A stretch of DNA of 64,000 bases from Leptotrichia sp. HSP-536 (GTDB taxonomy: Bacteria; Fusobacteriota; Fusobacteriia; Fusobacteriales; Leptotrichiaceae): assembly GCF_041199985.1 (NCBI RefSeq), contig NZ_CP165647.1, positions 2,108,001 to 2,172,000 on the forward strand. Direction: 5' to 3'. Position numbers and translations under genes: made by a program. Shown here piece by piece: positions 26,810-36,336 of this stretch; positions within the stretch are counted from its first letter, which is position 1; each line of letters begins with the position of its first letter. The notes beneath the pieces were generated by a model. That model had not been told where the DNA came from and ran no database searches. It saw nothing but the letters and a program-made list of their open reading frames with translations.

Positions 26810-29437
26810 ATGGCAGTAGTTAAAGATTTGGAAAGTTTAAAGGAGCTTATTCAAAGAGTTAGAAAGGCTCAGGAGGAATTTGCGACTTTTGATCAAGAAA
26901 GAGTTGACAAGATTTTTAGAAAAGTGGCTCAAAAAATGAATGATGAAAGAATTACGTTAGCAAATTTGGCAGTGGCAGAAACTGGAATGGGAATTGTGGA
27001 AGATAAAGTTATAAAAAATCACTTTGCTTCTGAATATATTTACAATAAATATAAAGATGAAAAAACTTGTGGAGTGTTGGAAGACGACAGATCTTACGGA
27101 GTTAAGAAAATCGCAACTCCAATAGGAATTATCGCTGGAATTGTACCTACAACAAACCCAACTTCAACAGCAATGTTCAAGACATTAATATCATTAAAAA
27201 CAAGAAACGCAATAATATTTTCACCACACCCAAGAGCAAAGCAGGCAACAATTGAAACAGCCAAACTTGCATTGGAAACAGCGGTAAAATATGGAGCGCC
27301 AAAGGACATAATCGGATGGATTGATCAGCCAAGCGTGGAATTATCAAGAGAACTTATGGCAAATGCTGACTTGATACTTGCGACAGGTGGACCAGGAATG
27401 GTTAAGGCTGCTTATTCATCAGGAACTCCTGCAATTGGGGTAGGAGCTGGAAATACGCCAGTTGTAATTGACAAATCGGCAGATATAAAAATGACTGCAA
27501 ACTATATTTTAATGTCAAAAACATTTGACAACGGGGTAATTTGCGCAACAGAGCAGTCTGTAATTATAGACAAGGAAATTTATGATAAAGTTAGAAGCGA
27601 ATTTTTAAGCAGAGGGGCTTACATCCTTAATGAAGATGAATTGAACAAAGTAAGGGAAATACTGTTTATAAATGGAAACCTGAATGCTGAAGTAGTTGGA
27701 AAAAGTGCATATGTTATCGCAAGTATGGCAGGATTTGAAATTCCAAAAAGTTCAAAAGTATTAATTGGGGAAGTAGAATCTACTGCAACAGAAGAACCTT
27801 TTGCACACGAAAAATTATCGCCAGTACTTGCAATGTATAAATCAGAAAATTTTGAAGATGGACTAAAAAAAGCTGATGAACTTGTAAAACTTGGTGGATT
27901 GGGACACACGTCTTCATTATACATTAATTTAGCTGAAAAAGAAAAAATAGATAAATTTGGAAGACTGATGAAAACAGGACGTACATTAATTAATATGCCG
28001 GCGTCACTTGGAGCAATCGGAGATGTATTTAACTTTAAATTAGAGCCGTCATTAACACTTGGATGCGGTTCGTGGGGAGGAAATTCTGTGTCAGAAAATG
28101 TAGGAGTAAAACATTTATTAAATGTAAAAACAATTGCAGAAAGAAGAGAAAATATGTTATGGTTCAAAGTTCCTAAAAAAGTTTACTTCAAATACGGTTC
28201 ATTACCGACAGCTTTAGAAGAGTTAAAAGGAAACCATAAAAAAGCATTTATCGTAACAGATAAAGTGCTGGCAGAATTAGGGTATGCAGAGCATATTACA
28301 AAAGTACTGGATGAGATACATATTGATTACAGAATATTCTCTGAAGTAAAGGAAGATCCAACATTAAGTTCAGCTCAGGCTGGAGCAAAAGCAATGATTG
28401 AATACAATCCTGACGTTGTTATCGCTCTTGGTGGAGGATCTGCAATGGATGCCGCTAAAATCATGTGGGTACTGTACGAACATCCTGAATTGAAATTTAG
28501 AGATTTGGCAATGAGATTTATGGATATTAGAAAGAGAATTGTTGAATTTCCTGAAATGGGTAAAAAAGCTAAATTTATCGCAGTTGCAACATCGGCTGGA
28601 ACTGGTTCGGAAGTAACACCGTTCTCAGTAATTACAGATGACGACACTGGAATTAAATATCCGCTTGCAGATTATGCATTGACACCGGACGTAGCAATTA
28701 ACGACCCTGAACTTATGCTTACAATGCCAAAAGGGCTTACAGTAGCTTCTGGAATCGACGTATTTACACACGCTATTGAATCTTATGTTTCAATTATGGC
28801 GACAGAATACACAAAACCTTATTCAAAAGAAGCAGCTAGACTTGTATTCAAATACTTGCCAGAATCAGTAGAGTTAGGAGCAAAAGCAATTAAAGCAAAA
28901 GAAAAAATGGCAAATGCTTCATGTCTTGCGGGAATGGCTTTCGCAAATGCATTCTTAGGAATAAATCACTCGCTTGCACACAAACTTGGAGGAAAATTCC
29001 ACGTGCCGCATGGTATCGCAAATGCTATGCTTCTTGAAGAAGTTATCCGTTTCAATGCAGTTGAAGCACCAACAAAGATGGGATTATTCCCTCAATACAG
29101 ATATCCTGACGCAATGCAAAGATATGCTGAAATGAATGATTATCTAGGATTTGGCGGAAACACTAAAGAAGAAAAATTGGAAAACTTGATTCAAGGAATT
29201 AACAGACTTAAAGACGAAATTGGAATCCCTGCAAACATTAAGGAATGGGGAGTTCCTGAAAAAGAATTCTTGGAAGCAGTCGATGAAATGTCATTAGATG
29301 CCTTTGACGATCAATGTACGCCAGCTAACCCAAGATATCCGCTAATGGAAGAATTAAGAGAAATTTACTTAAAATCTTACTACGGAAAAGAATGGGAAAA
29401 TGAAAAAGAAAGAGTAGCACAAATTTTAGGTTTTTAA
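26810..29437 (+). CDS. adhE: Bifunctional acetaldehyde-CoA/alcohol dehydrogenase
   Basis: 875 aa fusion that reduces acetyl-CoA to acetaldehyde and then to ethanol, re-oxidising two NADH. The N-terminal half is an aldehyde dehydrogenase (G-I-V-P-T-T-N-P-T-S-T, catalytic Cys in F-D-N-G-V-I-C-A-T-E-Q). The C-terminal half, from about residue 450, is an iron alcohol dehydrogenase (G-G-G-S-A-M-D-A-A-K). Metal ligands are in H-A-I-E-S-Y, N-H-S-L-A-H and the C-terminal His cluster. These proteins form spirosome filaments. AGGAGG precedes the ATG; a strong terminator follows. Confidence 0.97.
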   Translation: MAVVKDLESLKELIQRVRKAQEEFATFDQERVDKIFRKVAQKMNDERITLANLAVAETGMGIVEDKVIKNHFASEYIYNKYKDEKTCGVLEDDRSYGVKKIATPIGIIAGIVPTTNPTSTAMFKTLISLKTRNAIIFSPHPRAKQATIETAKLALETAVKYGAPKDIIGWIDQPSVELSRELMANADLILATGGPGMVKAAYSSGTPAIGVGAGNTPVVIDKSADIKMTANYILMSKTFDNGVICATEQSVIIDKEIYDKVRSEFLSRGAYILNEDELNKVREILFINGNLNAEVVGKSAYVIASMAGFEIPKSSKVLIGEVESTATEEPFAHEKLSPVLAMYKSENFEDGLKKADELVKLGGLGHTSSLYINLAEKEKIDKFGRLMKTGRTLINMPASLGAIGDVFNFKLEPSLTLGCGSWGGNSVSENVGVKHLLNVKTIAERRENMLWFKVPKKVYFKYGSLPTALEELKGNHKKAFIVTDKVLAELGYAEHITKVLDEIHIDYRIFSEVKEDPTLSSAQAGAKAMIEYNPDVVIALGGGSAMDAAKIMWVLYEHPELKFRDLAMRFMDIRKRIVEFPEMGKKAKFIAVATSAGTGSEVTPFSVITDDDTGIKYPLADYALTPDVAINDPELMLTMPKGLTVASGIDVFTHAIESYVSIMATEYTKPYSKEAARLVFKYLPESVELGAKAIKAKEKMANASCLAGMAFANAFLGINHSLAHKLGGKFHVPHGIANAMLLEEVIRFNAVEAPTKMGLFPQYRYPDAMQRYAEMNDYLGFGGNTKEEKLENLIQGINRLKDEIGIPANIKEWGVPEKEFLEAVDEMSLDAFDDQCTPANPRYPLMEELREIYLKSYYGKEWENEKERVAQILGF

Positions 29438-29462
29438 TTTGAATTTTTGAAATAAAATGATG

Positions 29463-29510
29463 AAAAAAAGGGATTTCCTCGAAATTGAGATTATCCCTTT
29501 TTTTACAAAG
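29463..29510 (+). terminator. Terminator of adhE
   Basis: Arms AAAAAGGGAT / ATCCCTTTTT followed by further T, about 30-70 bp past the adhE stop. Confidence 0.75.
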
Positions 29511-29528
29511 TTTTTTCTGATATGCTTT

Positions 29529-29840
29529 TTATTTTTTTAAATATAGTTTTATTCTATTTTTCAAATCGTTTTCTTTTTTTTCTTTTTCCTTTAAAAATTT
29601 TTCCAAATATACTTCTGCAATTTCTTTTGGAAGTATAAACCATGTAGGTATTCCCCTTGATTGTGGTGTTCCGATATTATCTTTTTCTTCATTTGTTGTA
29701 TTCCATCTTACACCAACACATTCAGTTCCATTGTATTCAAGAAGTGCTATTGAATAATCTTCTTTATCATTGTTTATAATGATTTCTAAATTTTTTACTT
29801 TATCTCTTGGAGAAAGTACATCTTCTGGTCTAATATACAT
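29529..29840 (-). CDS. Conserved hypothetical protein
   Basis: 103 aa, no signal or membrane segment. The N-terminus M-Y-I-R-P-E-D-V-L-S-P is followed by alternating strands (V-K-N-L-E-I-I, Y-S-I-A-L-L-E-Y, V-G-V-R-W-N). A Lys/Glu-rich C-terminal helix ends the protein. The start is taken as the ATG at 29840; a TTG precedes it. I do not recognise a function. It stands alone between the adhE terminator and the TnpB remnant. Confidence 0.6.
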   Translation of the reverse strand: MYIRPEDVLSPRDKVKNLEIIINNDKEDYSIALLEYNGTECVGVRWNTTNEEKDNIGTPQSRGIPTWFILPKEIAEVYLEKFLKEKEKKENDLKNRIKLYLKK

Positions 29841-29949
29841 CAAAAATCAACTCTCTTTCTTTATTTTAATTTATCCATTCCAAAAATAACCCTTACAAAA
29901 AACATAATCTCTTGGAATTCCACTTTCTTGGAGCAATCCATATATATCA

Positions 29950-30425
29950 TCAGTGAACTACTCCCGCTTTTAGAAGCGGGAGCTTCTTGGGAAGTATCTT
30001 CTTTTGTTAGCCAAATATATTTACCACAAGCTCTTCGGGCAGTTCCTGCCCTGTCTTTTTATTTCCTAATATTTCAACATCTCTTTTCCAATGTTCTTTA
30101 TATTCAGTGCCCCATTGTAATCTCTATCAATCTCAATTCCACAGCACTCACATTTATAGCTTCTTTCTGATAATTTCAGCTCCTCTTTAACATTTCCACA
30201 TTTACTGCAAGTTTTCGACGACGGAAACCACTTATCTATTTTTAAAAATTGCTTTCCTAAAAACATCAACTTATACTCAAGCATCCTCAAAAACATTCCC
30301 CATCCATTATCTCCTACACTTTTCCCAAAATTTAATGCCTGGCTCATCCCTTTCATATTCAAATCCTCGACAATCACAGCATTATGTTCTTTGGACAATT
30401 TTTTCGATAATTTATGCAAAAAATC
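29950..30425 (-). mobile_element. Remnant of an IS200/IS605-type (TnpB) element
   Basis: The 3' part of a tnpB gene followed by a right end. The end carries a 9-bp perfect hairpin (arms CTCCCGCTT 29961-29969 / AAGCGGGAG 29974-29982) and a GTTCAC-type terminus on the minus strand near 29953-29958. The left part, including any tnpA and the first two thirds of tnpB, is missing upstream of about 30425. Confidence 0.7.
30066..30425 (-). pseudogene. tnpB: 5'-truncated tnpB (RNA-guided nuclease) fragment
   Basis: About 119 codons of the C-terminal third of TnpB. Visible: the RuvC-II Glu (V-I-V-E-D-L-N-M-K-G-M), a zinc finger (C-S-K-C ... C-E-C-C) and the RuvC-III Asp (D-R-D-Y-N-G-A-L-N-I). Homology begins abruptly at D-F-L-H-K (about 30425). 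There is no proper start (a TTG at 30419 is the only option), and about 250 N-terminal residues with the RuvC-I Asp are lost. It cannot be an active nuclease. The downstream right-end hairpin that would form the 3' part of the guide RNA is still present. Confidence 0.85.
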
Positions 30426-30550
30426 ATATGATAATTTATATCAAATACTGAATAATAATTATTATTATATGATATTATTATTACATACTTCTATATTATT
30501 TCACTGAATAAATTATATCATAAATATATCCTTTTTTCAATTTTTTTTTA

Positions 30551-30585
30551 CAAAAAAAAAGATGTCCTCCCAAAAGAAAACATCT
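30551..30585 (-). terminator. Terminator of gapN
   Basis: Minus-strand arms AGATGT / ACATCT followed by nine T, 11 bp past the gapN stop. Confidence 0.7.
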
Positions 30586-30595
30586 CTTGTAAATT

Positions 30596-32014
30596 TTATA
30601 TATCAAATACAATAGATTTAACTCTTGTCATGCTTTCTATACTGTATTTTAATCCTTGAACTCCTGCTCCTGAACCTTTAATTCCTAAGAATGGGAAACT
30701 GTCAGGTCCTCTTTGAGTCTTGTTATTTATATGTACTGTTCCTACTTCCAGTTTTTCAGCGATTTCAAATGCCAATGGGAAATTTTTTGTAAATACTGCT
30801 GATTGTAGTCCATATTCTGATTTATTTGCAATTTCTACTGCTTCATCCACAGATTTCACTCTGATAATTGGCAATACTGGCCCAAATGGCTCTTCCCAAG
30901 CAATTCTCATATCAGTTGTTACATTGTCAAAAACTACTGGCCAGATTAAGTTTTTCTCTCTTTTTACCGTAGTCAATGCTTTTGCACCTTTTTCCTGTGC
31001 ATCTTTTATCAATCCTTCAATAAAGTCTGCTGATGGAGTGTCGATTACTGTTGTAATATCAGCATTATCAAAAGGATCTCCCACAGTTAATTTTTCAACT
31101 TGAACTTTTATCAAGTCGGCTAATTTATCTGCAACAGAGTCCATTACAAGCACTCTTTTAATTGCAGTACATCTTTGTCCAGAATAGCTGAATGCCCCTG
31201 CCACTATATCTTTTGCAGCTTTTTCTAAATCAGCATCTTCTAATACAATTCCAGCGTCTTTTCCACCTAATTCAAGCATAATTGGACGCATTCCAGCAAG
31301 TTTTCCAATTTTTTTACCAATTGGTGTACTTCCTGTAAAGTTTATAAAATTCACTTCCTCATGTTCAATCAAATAATCTCCAATTTCAGAACCTTTTCCA
31401 GTTACAGAGTTAAATACTCCCGCTGGAATTCCAGCTTCTGCAAATACTTGTGTCAATAGCAATCCACTAATTGAACCTTGTGTAGGCGGTTTAAAAATTA
31501 CTACGTTTCCTCCTATTAAGGCTGGTGCAATTTTAGATGCTGATAAGTTTACTGGATAGTTAAATGGTGCAATTGCAAGCACAACTCCAACTGGCTCTCT
31601 TTTTACAACTCCACATTTTCTTTTACTTCCAGCTTCAAATCCGCCACCATTTACAAATTCACCTGTGATTCTAAGCCCTTCTTCTGCAGCATATCTAATT
31701 AAATCTGCAGTTCTCACAACTTCTGAAATAGCAGCCTTAATTCCTTTTGCCACTTCCTTTGCCAAATTTTCCCCAATTTTATCCTTATCTCTTTCAAGAA
31801 TATCCGCAGCCTTATTCAAATAAGCCGCTCTTTCCACAGCTGACAACGCTCTCCAAGCTGGCAACGCCTTTCTAGCAGATTCCATAGCATAATCAACTTC
31901 TTCTCTTGACATAGCTGGCACTGTCCCAAGCTCTTCCCCATTTACAGGCGAATAAATAGTTATTGTATTTTTAGAATCTTTCCATTCTCCATTTACTAAA
32001 TTTTGATAATTCAT
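30596..32014 (-). CDS. gapN: NADP-dependent non-phosphorylating glyceraldehyde-3-phosphate dehydrogenase
   Basis: 472 aa aldehyde dehydrogenase that oxidises glyceraldehyde-3-phosphate straight to 3-phosphoglycerate, making NADPH and skipping the ATP-forming step. Catalytic Cys282 is in S-G-Q-R-C-T-A-I-K-R and the base Glu248 in L-E-L-G-G-K-D, matching Cys284/Glu250 of Streptococcus mutans GapN. F-K-P-P-T-Q-G and F-N-Y-P-V-N-L-S also fit GapN rather than a general aldehyde dehydrogenase. The ATG at 32014 has GGAGG 7 nt upstream. A minus-strand extended -10 TGCTAAAAT lies at 32051-32059. Confidence 0.9.
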   Translation of the reverse strand: MNYQNLVNGEWKDSKNTITIYSPVNGEELGTVPAMSREEVDYAMESARKALPAWRALSAVERAAYLNKAADILERDKDKIGENLAKEVAKGIKAAISEVVRTADLIRYAAEEGLRITGEFVNGGGFEAGSKRKCGVVKREPVGVVLAIAPFNYPVNLSASKIAPALIGGNVVIFKPPTQGSISGLLLTQVFAEAGIPAGVFNSVTGKGSEIGDYLIEHEEVNFINFTGSTPIGKKIGKLAGMRPIMLELGGKDAGIVLEDADLEKAAKDIVAGAFSYSGQRCTAIKRVLVMDSVADKLADLIKVQVEKLTVGDPFDNADITTVIDTPSADFIEGLIKDAQEKGAKALTTVKREKNLIWPVVFDNVTTDMRIAWEEPFGPVLPIIRVKSVDEAVEIANKSEYGLQSAVFTKNFPLAFEIAEKLEVGTVHINNKTQRGPDSFPFLGIKGSGAGVQGLKYSIESMTRVKSIVFDI

Positions 32015-32050
32015 CAAAATGCCTCCTTATTCCATTTTTATATATTCTAT

Positions 32051-32059
32051 ATTTTAGCA
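32051..32059 (-). promoter_or_regulatory. Extended -10 promoter of gapN
   Basis: Minus-strand TGCTAAAAT. Further upstream (about 32094-32130) arms resembling TTTCC-AATTTT / AAAATTGGGAAA form an AT-rich hairpin of unknown role. Confidence 0.4.
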
Positions 32060-32196
32060 TATATTTTTCATAATTAATATAGTTTTTTTCATATATTTCC
32101 AATTTTAATTAATTTTAAAAAAATTGGGAAATATGATTGACTCCTGAAATAGAAGATGATGTAACAGTTATATAAAAAACGGATAAAAATTTGTAA

Positions 32197-32225
32197 TTGC
32201 AAAAAATATTATATTATACTATAAT
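32197..32225 (+). promoter_or_regulatory. Promoter of the alpha/beta hydrolase gene
   Basis: -35 TTGCAA (32197-32202), 17-bp spacer, -10 TATAAT (32220-32225). The leader then carries perfect 9-bp arms TGAAAATTG (32242-32250) / CAATTTTCA (32284-32292) just before the ribosome binding site. Confidence 0.6.
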
Positions 32226-32304
32226 AAGTGTATGCAATTCTTGAAAATTGGTAAAAAACTAAAACTTTTAAATTGATGGTTCACAATTTTCAGAAAGGAA
32301 AATA

Positions 32305-33195
32305 ATGGAAAAACAATATTTTGAGAGTTTTGATAATAAAAAAATCCCTTATTTATTTTTTGAGTCAAAAAAGCAGAAATATAAAAATAATGTTGTAATA
32401 TTTCACGGAATGACTGAACCTGTTGATAGATATACTGAATTTGGGTCATTTTTGGCTTCTAACGGGTATAATGTGTTTGTTATGGAAATTCGAGGACATG
32501 GCGAATTGAAAGAAGGTGAAATTGGAGATTTTGGAAAAGGAGGAATGAAATCTGTCTTTAAAGATATTGATTCCTTTTTTAAAAAAGTTTTGAGCAAAGT
32601 CGGAGCAACTCCAAGCAATACTACAATTTTTGGGCATAGTATGGGTTCTTTGATTGGAGCAGAATGGGGAATCAAAAATAAATATAAATATTTTATTTTA
32701 TCAGGTTTTCCATTGAAAAGCCAGTTAATAGTTATAGGTGGAAATTTTGCCACTTTTTTGGAAAAAGTGATTTTCAGAAAAGTTTCTACATTTAATAAAA
32801 TTTCAGAAAAATGGAACGCAAATTTTGAGCCAAATAAAACAAAATTCGACTGGCTTACAAGAGATGAAACTGAAAATAAAAAATATGAAGATAATGAGTT
32901 TTGTGGCTATTCTGTCACACCAAAATTTTATTCTGAAATTTTTTCCACAATAGGATTTATCAATAGAAACTATAAAAAATTAGATGAACATGCGAGAATA
33001 TTAGCCATTTATGGAACGGATGACAAAGTAATCGACATTCCATATATTACTCAAATTTTTAATATATTAAGAAAGAAAAAAAGAAGAATAAACATTCTTG
33101 AAAACAAAAATGGACGGCATGAATCTCTTAATGAAACAAATAAATATGAAATTTATGATGAAATTTTAAAATGGCTAAATGCAAAAGATTTTTAA
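32305..33195 (+). CDS. Alpha/beta hydrolase (lysophospholipase/monoacylglycerol lipase-like)
   Basis: 296 aa serine hydrolase, no signal peptide. Catalytic Ser lies in the nucleophile elbow G-H-S-M-G-S near residue 113, acid Asp in Y-G-T-D-D-K-V near 234 and His in G-R-H-E-S near 271. The oxyanion region V-V-I-F-H-G-M-T-E and M-E-I-R-G-H-G match the serine aminopeptidase S33/monoacylglycerol lipase group. The substrate cannot be told from sequence. AGAAAGG precedes the ATG. Confidence 0.85.
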   Translation: MEKQYFESFDNKKIPYLFFESKKQKYKNNVVIFHGMTEPVDRYTEFGSFLASNGYNVFVMEIRGHGELKEGEIGDFGKGGMKSVFKDIDSFFKKVLSKVGATPSNTTIFGHSMGSLIGAEWGIKNKYKYFILSGFPLKSQLIVIGGNFATFLEKVIFRKVSTFNKISEKWNANFEPNKTKFDWLTRDETENKKYEDNEFCGYSVTPKFYSEIFSTIGFINRNYKKLDEHARILAIYGTDDKVIDIPYITQIFNILRKKKRRINILENKNGRHESLNETNKYEIYDEILKWLNAKDF

Positions 33196-33251
33196 TTTAT
33201 AATAAAAAATTGAAAAAATTGAAAAAAATAATAAATTTTTATTGAAAAATA

Positions 33252-33260
33252 TGATATAAT
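33252..33260 (+). promoter_or_regulatory. Extended -10 promoter of mreB
   Basis: TGATATAAT (-10 at 33255-33260) 30 nt before the mreB start; no good -35. Confidence 0.45.
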
Positions 33261-33290
33261 TAAGAAAGTTAATTTAAAATAGGAGGAAAA

Positions 33291-34322
33291 ATGGGAGTAT
33301 TTGATTTTGTAAAAATATTTAGAGTAAATAAAAGCATCTCAATAGACTTGGGAACTGCAAACATATTAATTTATGATAAACAAAGAAAAAAAATAGTACT
33401 AAATGAGCCATCTGTGGTTGCGAGAGATAGAAAAACTGGAAAATTAATCGCAGTTGGAAGAGAAGCTAGAGAAATGTTAGGAAAAACTCCTGACAGCATT
33501 CAAGCTATTAAACCTTTGCAGGATGGAGTTATTGCAGATATTGACTCAACAAAAGAAATGATTACATATTTTATTCATAAAATTTATGGAAATTCACTTT
33601 TCAAGCCTGAAGTTATGATTTGTGTACCAATCGAAGTAACTAGCGTGGAAAGAAAAGCTTTGTTTGATGCGGTAAAAGGTGCTAAAAAAACATATATCAT
33701 TGAAGAAGGAAGAGCAGCTATTATAGGTTCGGGAGTGGATATTTCACAACCTAAAGGAAGTATGGTAATTGATATAGGTGGAGGGTCTACGGATATTGCC
33801 ATTTTATCGCTTGATGAAATTATTGCGAGCAAATCAATCAGAATTGCTGGAAACAAATTTGACGAAGACATCGTAAAATATGTTAAGAGAAAGTACAATT
33901 TATTAATTGGTGATAGAACTGCTGAAAAAATAAAAAAAGAATTAGCTTCAGCTTTAAAATATCAATCACCTGAAGTTATGGAAATAAAAGGTAGAGATTT
34001 GGAATCTGGTATTCCTAACACTGTGGAAGTTAATGCAAATGAAATTTACGAAGCAATCGAAGATTCTTTGTTCCAAATTGTAAATTCTACAAGGGAAGTT
34101 CTTGGAAAATGTCCGCCTGAACTAGCAGCAGACATTTTGGATAATGGGATTGTAATGACTGGTGGAGGTTCGTTAATTAAAAACTTTATTGATATGATGG
34201 AAAAAGAAGTTAAAATCAAAGTGTTCTTATCTCCAAATCCGTTGGATTCAGTAGTTTTAGGTGGAGGAGCTGCATTTAACAATAAGAAATTATTAAGAAC
34301 TCTTCAAATGAAAGAAAATTAA
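33291..34322 (+). CDS. mreB: Rod shape-determining protein MreB
   Basis: 343 aa bacterial actin that forms membrane filaments guiding cell-wall synthesis, fitting a rod or filament-shaped cell. The N-terminal amphipathic membrane tag is followed by phosphate-1 D-L-G-T-A-N. V-I-D-I-G-G-G-S-T-D and the adenosine motif M-T-G-G-G-S-L-I-K are typical of the actin/Hsp70 fold. AGGAGG precedes the ATG. mreC/mreD do not follow; 37 bp downstream of the stop is a delta'-like polymerase gene, probably co-transcribed. Confidence 0.95.
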   Translation: MGVFDFVKIFRVNKSISIDLGTANILIYDKQRKKIVLNEPSVVARDRKTGKLIAVGREAREMLGKTPDSIQAIKPLQDGVIADIDSTKEMITYFIHKIYGNSLFKPEVMICVPIEVTSVERKALFDAVKGAKKTYIIEEGRAAIIGSGVDISQPKGSMVIDIGGGSTDIAILSLDEIIASKSIRIAGNKFDEDIVKYVKRKYNLLIGDRTAEKIKKELASALKYQSPEVMEIKGRDLESGIPNTVEVNANEIYEAIEDSLFQIVNSTREVLGKCPPELAADILDNGIVMTGGGSLIKNFIDMMEKEVKIKVFLSPNPLDSVVLGGGAAFNNKKLLRTLQMKEN

Positions 34323-34359
34323 TATTTATTGTTAATAAAAAATGAGAAAATGGGAAAAA

Positions 34360-35313
34360 ATGAAATTACAGGAAATAACTGAAAAATTTAAGAACGAAAT
34401 AAATCAGGATAAAGTAAGTGCAAGTTACCTCTTTTACGGTGATAAGAGAGTTGACTTGCTTTCTTATGCACTAATGTTTTCAAAAATGGTTATGACAAAG
34501 GATGTGCAGAATGACGCTGAAAAAGACAAAATAGAACGGCTTATTAATAATTTCCAGCATCCTGATATTGAAATAATAAATAAAAATAATGAAAACATAA
34601 AAATTGACGAAGTGCGGGAAATCATCTACTCATCAATAGAATCTTCATTTAACTCGCCAAAAAAGATGTTTATTCTATGCGGAATCGAAAACTTGCGAAA
34701 AGAATCTTCAAACGCACTTTTAAAAATTTTGGAAGAACCCCCGCAAAATGTATACTTTATTCTTTTATCAAGAACATTAAATATCATTTCCACAATAAAA
34801 TCCCGTACAATTAAATTTCATCTATCTGGAATGAATAACGATGAACTGGGAGTTGGCAAAGAAGTTTATTATTTTTTTGACGGAAATGAAAACGACATTT
34901 TAGAATTTAAACGACAAAATCTCTCACTTGAGGATATTCAATTTAAAATTAATACAGTGGAAGATATTTTGCAAATTATTTTTGAAATGAAAAATTATAT
35001 GACTGGGGAATTTATTATAAAAAATAATCTAGATTTAACAATAAAATATAATAAAAGTATTGAACTGTTAGCACGACGAATACGTTTTTGGGATATTGAA
35101 AATGTGTATTTTTTTATAAATGAAATTGAAAATGAACTGAAAAAGGAAAAGGAATTTCTGATAAGTTTTCTTTCAAAAATCATTATAAATATTAAGCATT
35201 CTCTGGAAGCAGAAGATTTGAAAAAATTGATAAATTTGAAAAACAGCATTAGAAGCAATGTAAATGTAAAAAGTGTGATTTTTAACTTTTTTGACATTTT
35301 ACAAAGTTCCTGA
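34360..35313 (+). CDS. holB: DNA polymerase III delta' subunit-like protein
   Basis: About 317 aa AAA+-like clamp-loader subunit. Visible: S-Y-L-F-Y-G-D-K, I-K-I-D-E-V-R-E, and the sensor/SRC region N-A-L-L-K-I-L-E-E-P-P-Q-N-V-Y-F-I-L followed by I-K-S-R-T. The canonical Ser-Arg-Cys is Ser-Arg-Thr here. No Walker A and no zinc-finger cysteines are seen, consistent with a non-hydrolysing delta' subunit. The start is uncertain: ATG at 34360 has GGGA nearby, while ATG at 34342 has no site. It shares a transcript with mreB and ends at a strong terminator. Confidence 0.8.
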   Translation: MKLQEITEKFKNEINQDKVSASYLFYGDKRVDLLSYALMFSKMVMTKDVQNDAEKDKIERLINNFQHPDIEIINKNNENIKIDEVREIIYSSIESSFNSPKKMFILCGIENLRKESSNALLKILEEPPQNVYFILLSRTLNIISTIKSRTIKFHLSGMNNDELGVGKEVYYFFDGNENDILEFKRQNLSLEDIQFKINTVEDILQIIFEMKNYMTGEFIIKNNLDLTIKYNKSIELLARRIRFWDIENVYFFINEIENELKKEKEFLISFLSKIIINIKHSLEAEDLKKLINLKNSIRSNVNVKSVIFNFFDILQSS

Positions 35314-35337
35314 AAAAAGAAAAAAAATTAATAAAGA

Positions 35338-35383
35338 GAAAATGGGAAATAAACTGTGTAGTCAGAATATCTCCCATTTTTTT
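35338..35383 (+). terminator. Terminator after the delta'-like gene
   Basis: Arms AAATGGGA / TCCCATTT followed by TTTT, between convergent genes. Confidence 0.65.
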
Positions 35384-35390
35384 ATTCAAA

Positions 35391-36257
35391 TTAATTCTTA
35401 TCTTTTACTATCGGAACCCAAAGTTCCATTTCATAGTCAGGATTATACATATCTCCTTCACTAAAAACTTCAAAATCAGGCGTTCCGGCGTGTCTATAAC
35501 CTTGTTCTGGAAAAAATGTCCCTGTCACATATTTCCATCCTTCATGAATACAATTTGGAACAATCCCTTTCAATTTTACTACAGCATATTCAGCTTCAGG
35601 CACTTCAAGAATACTTAGTCCTAAATCTGTTGCCTTGTCAATATTTTGAGCATCATATCCAGCCATATAGTTTACTGTATACTTGCTTTCAGAATTTTCT
35701 TTTTCATTTTTCTCAATTTCATAGCAAGCTCCATAACTTTGTCCATTTCCTAAATTTTCTAATTTTTCTGGAGATACTTTTTTAAAAAGTTTATCCCAGA
35801 CATTAGCAAAATCATCACCTTCTTCAACTCTTTCCACCAATCCTGCAATTTTAAAAGCCGATTTTTTCATAACTTTGATGTCCATATTTTTTCCTCCTTC
35901 AATACTTAAAGATAATCTTATAGGAGAAAAAATTTGAAATGCACTTCCTTTTCTGACTTCCTTTGGCGTGTGCCCATGAAATTTTTTGAATGCCAAGGAA
36001 AATGAATCTTGAGATTCATAGCCGTATTTAAAGGCTATTTCTATTATCTTTTCATCGCTTTCACGTAAATCTATCGCAGCACAGCTCAACTTTCTAAAGC
36101 GAATATACTCGCTTAACGGATAATCCACCATAATTGAGAACATTCTGCTAAACAGCGGATACGAATACCCAGAAAGCAATGCAATCTTTCTCTCGTCAAT
36201 TCTGTCAGTCAAGGTTTCTTCGATATATTTCATTGTTTCATTAAATGCCTTAATCAT
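35391..36257 (-). CDS. AraC-family regulator with GyrI-like effector domain
   Basis: 288 aa. N-terminal AraC/XylS double helix-turn-helix (about 5-105): I-A-L-L-S-G-Y-S-Y-P-L-F-S-R-M-F, I-A-F-K-Y-G-Y-E-S-Q-D-S-F-S-L-A-F-K-K and the family signature H-G-H-T-P-K-E-V-R. C-terminal GyrI/SOUL-like small-molecule-binding domain (about 125-288) with an effector-pocket-like E-L-W-V-P-I ending. This is the Rob/SoxS-BmrR type of multidrug-sensing architecture. The ATG follows GGAGGG. It stands alone; its target is unknown. A second GyrI-like protein without an HTH lies at 48003-48647. Confidence 0.9.
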   Translation of the reverse strand: MIKAFNETMKYIEETLTDRIDERKIALLSGYSYPLFSRMFSIMVDYPLSEYIRFRKLSCAAIDLRESDEKIIEIAFKYGYESQDSFSLAFKKFHGHTPKEVRKGSAFQIFSPIRLSLSIEGGKNMDIKVMKKSAFKIAGLVERVEEGDDFANVWDKLFKKVSPEKLENLGNGQSYGACYEIEKNEKENSESKYTVNYMAGYDAQNIDKATDLGLSILEVPEAEYAVVKLKGIVPNCIHEGWKYVTGTFFPEQGYRHAGTPDFEVFSEGDMYNPDYEMELWVPIVKDKN

Positions 36258-36336
36258 ATATTTTCCCTCCTTACACTAAAAGTATATATGATTTTTCGAC
36301 TTTTTTCTCGATAATTCCTGTACAAATTTTATAGTT

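Noticed and set aside
27619..28167. 182-codon open frame antisense to adhE
   Set aside because: Fully inside a conserved AdhE coding region, with no ribosome binding site.
30066..30425. Active TnpB nuclease
   Set aside because: The first two thirds, including the RuvC-I aspartate, are absent and there is no valid start.
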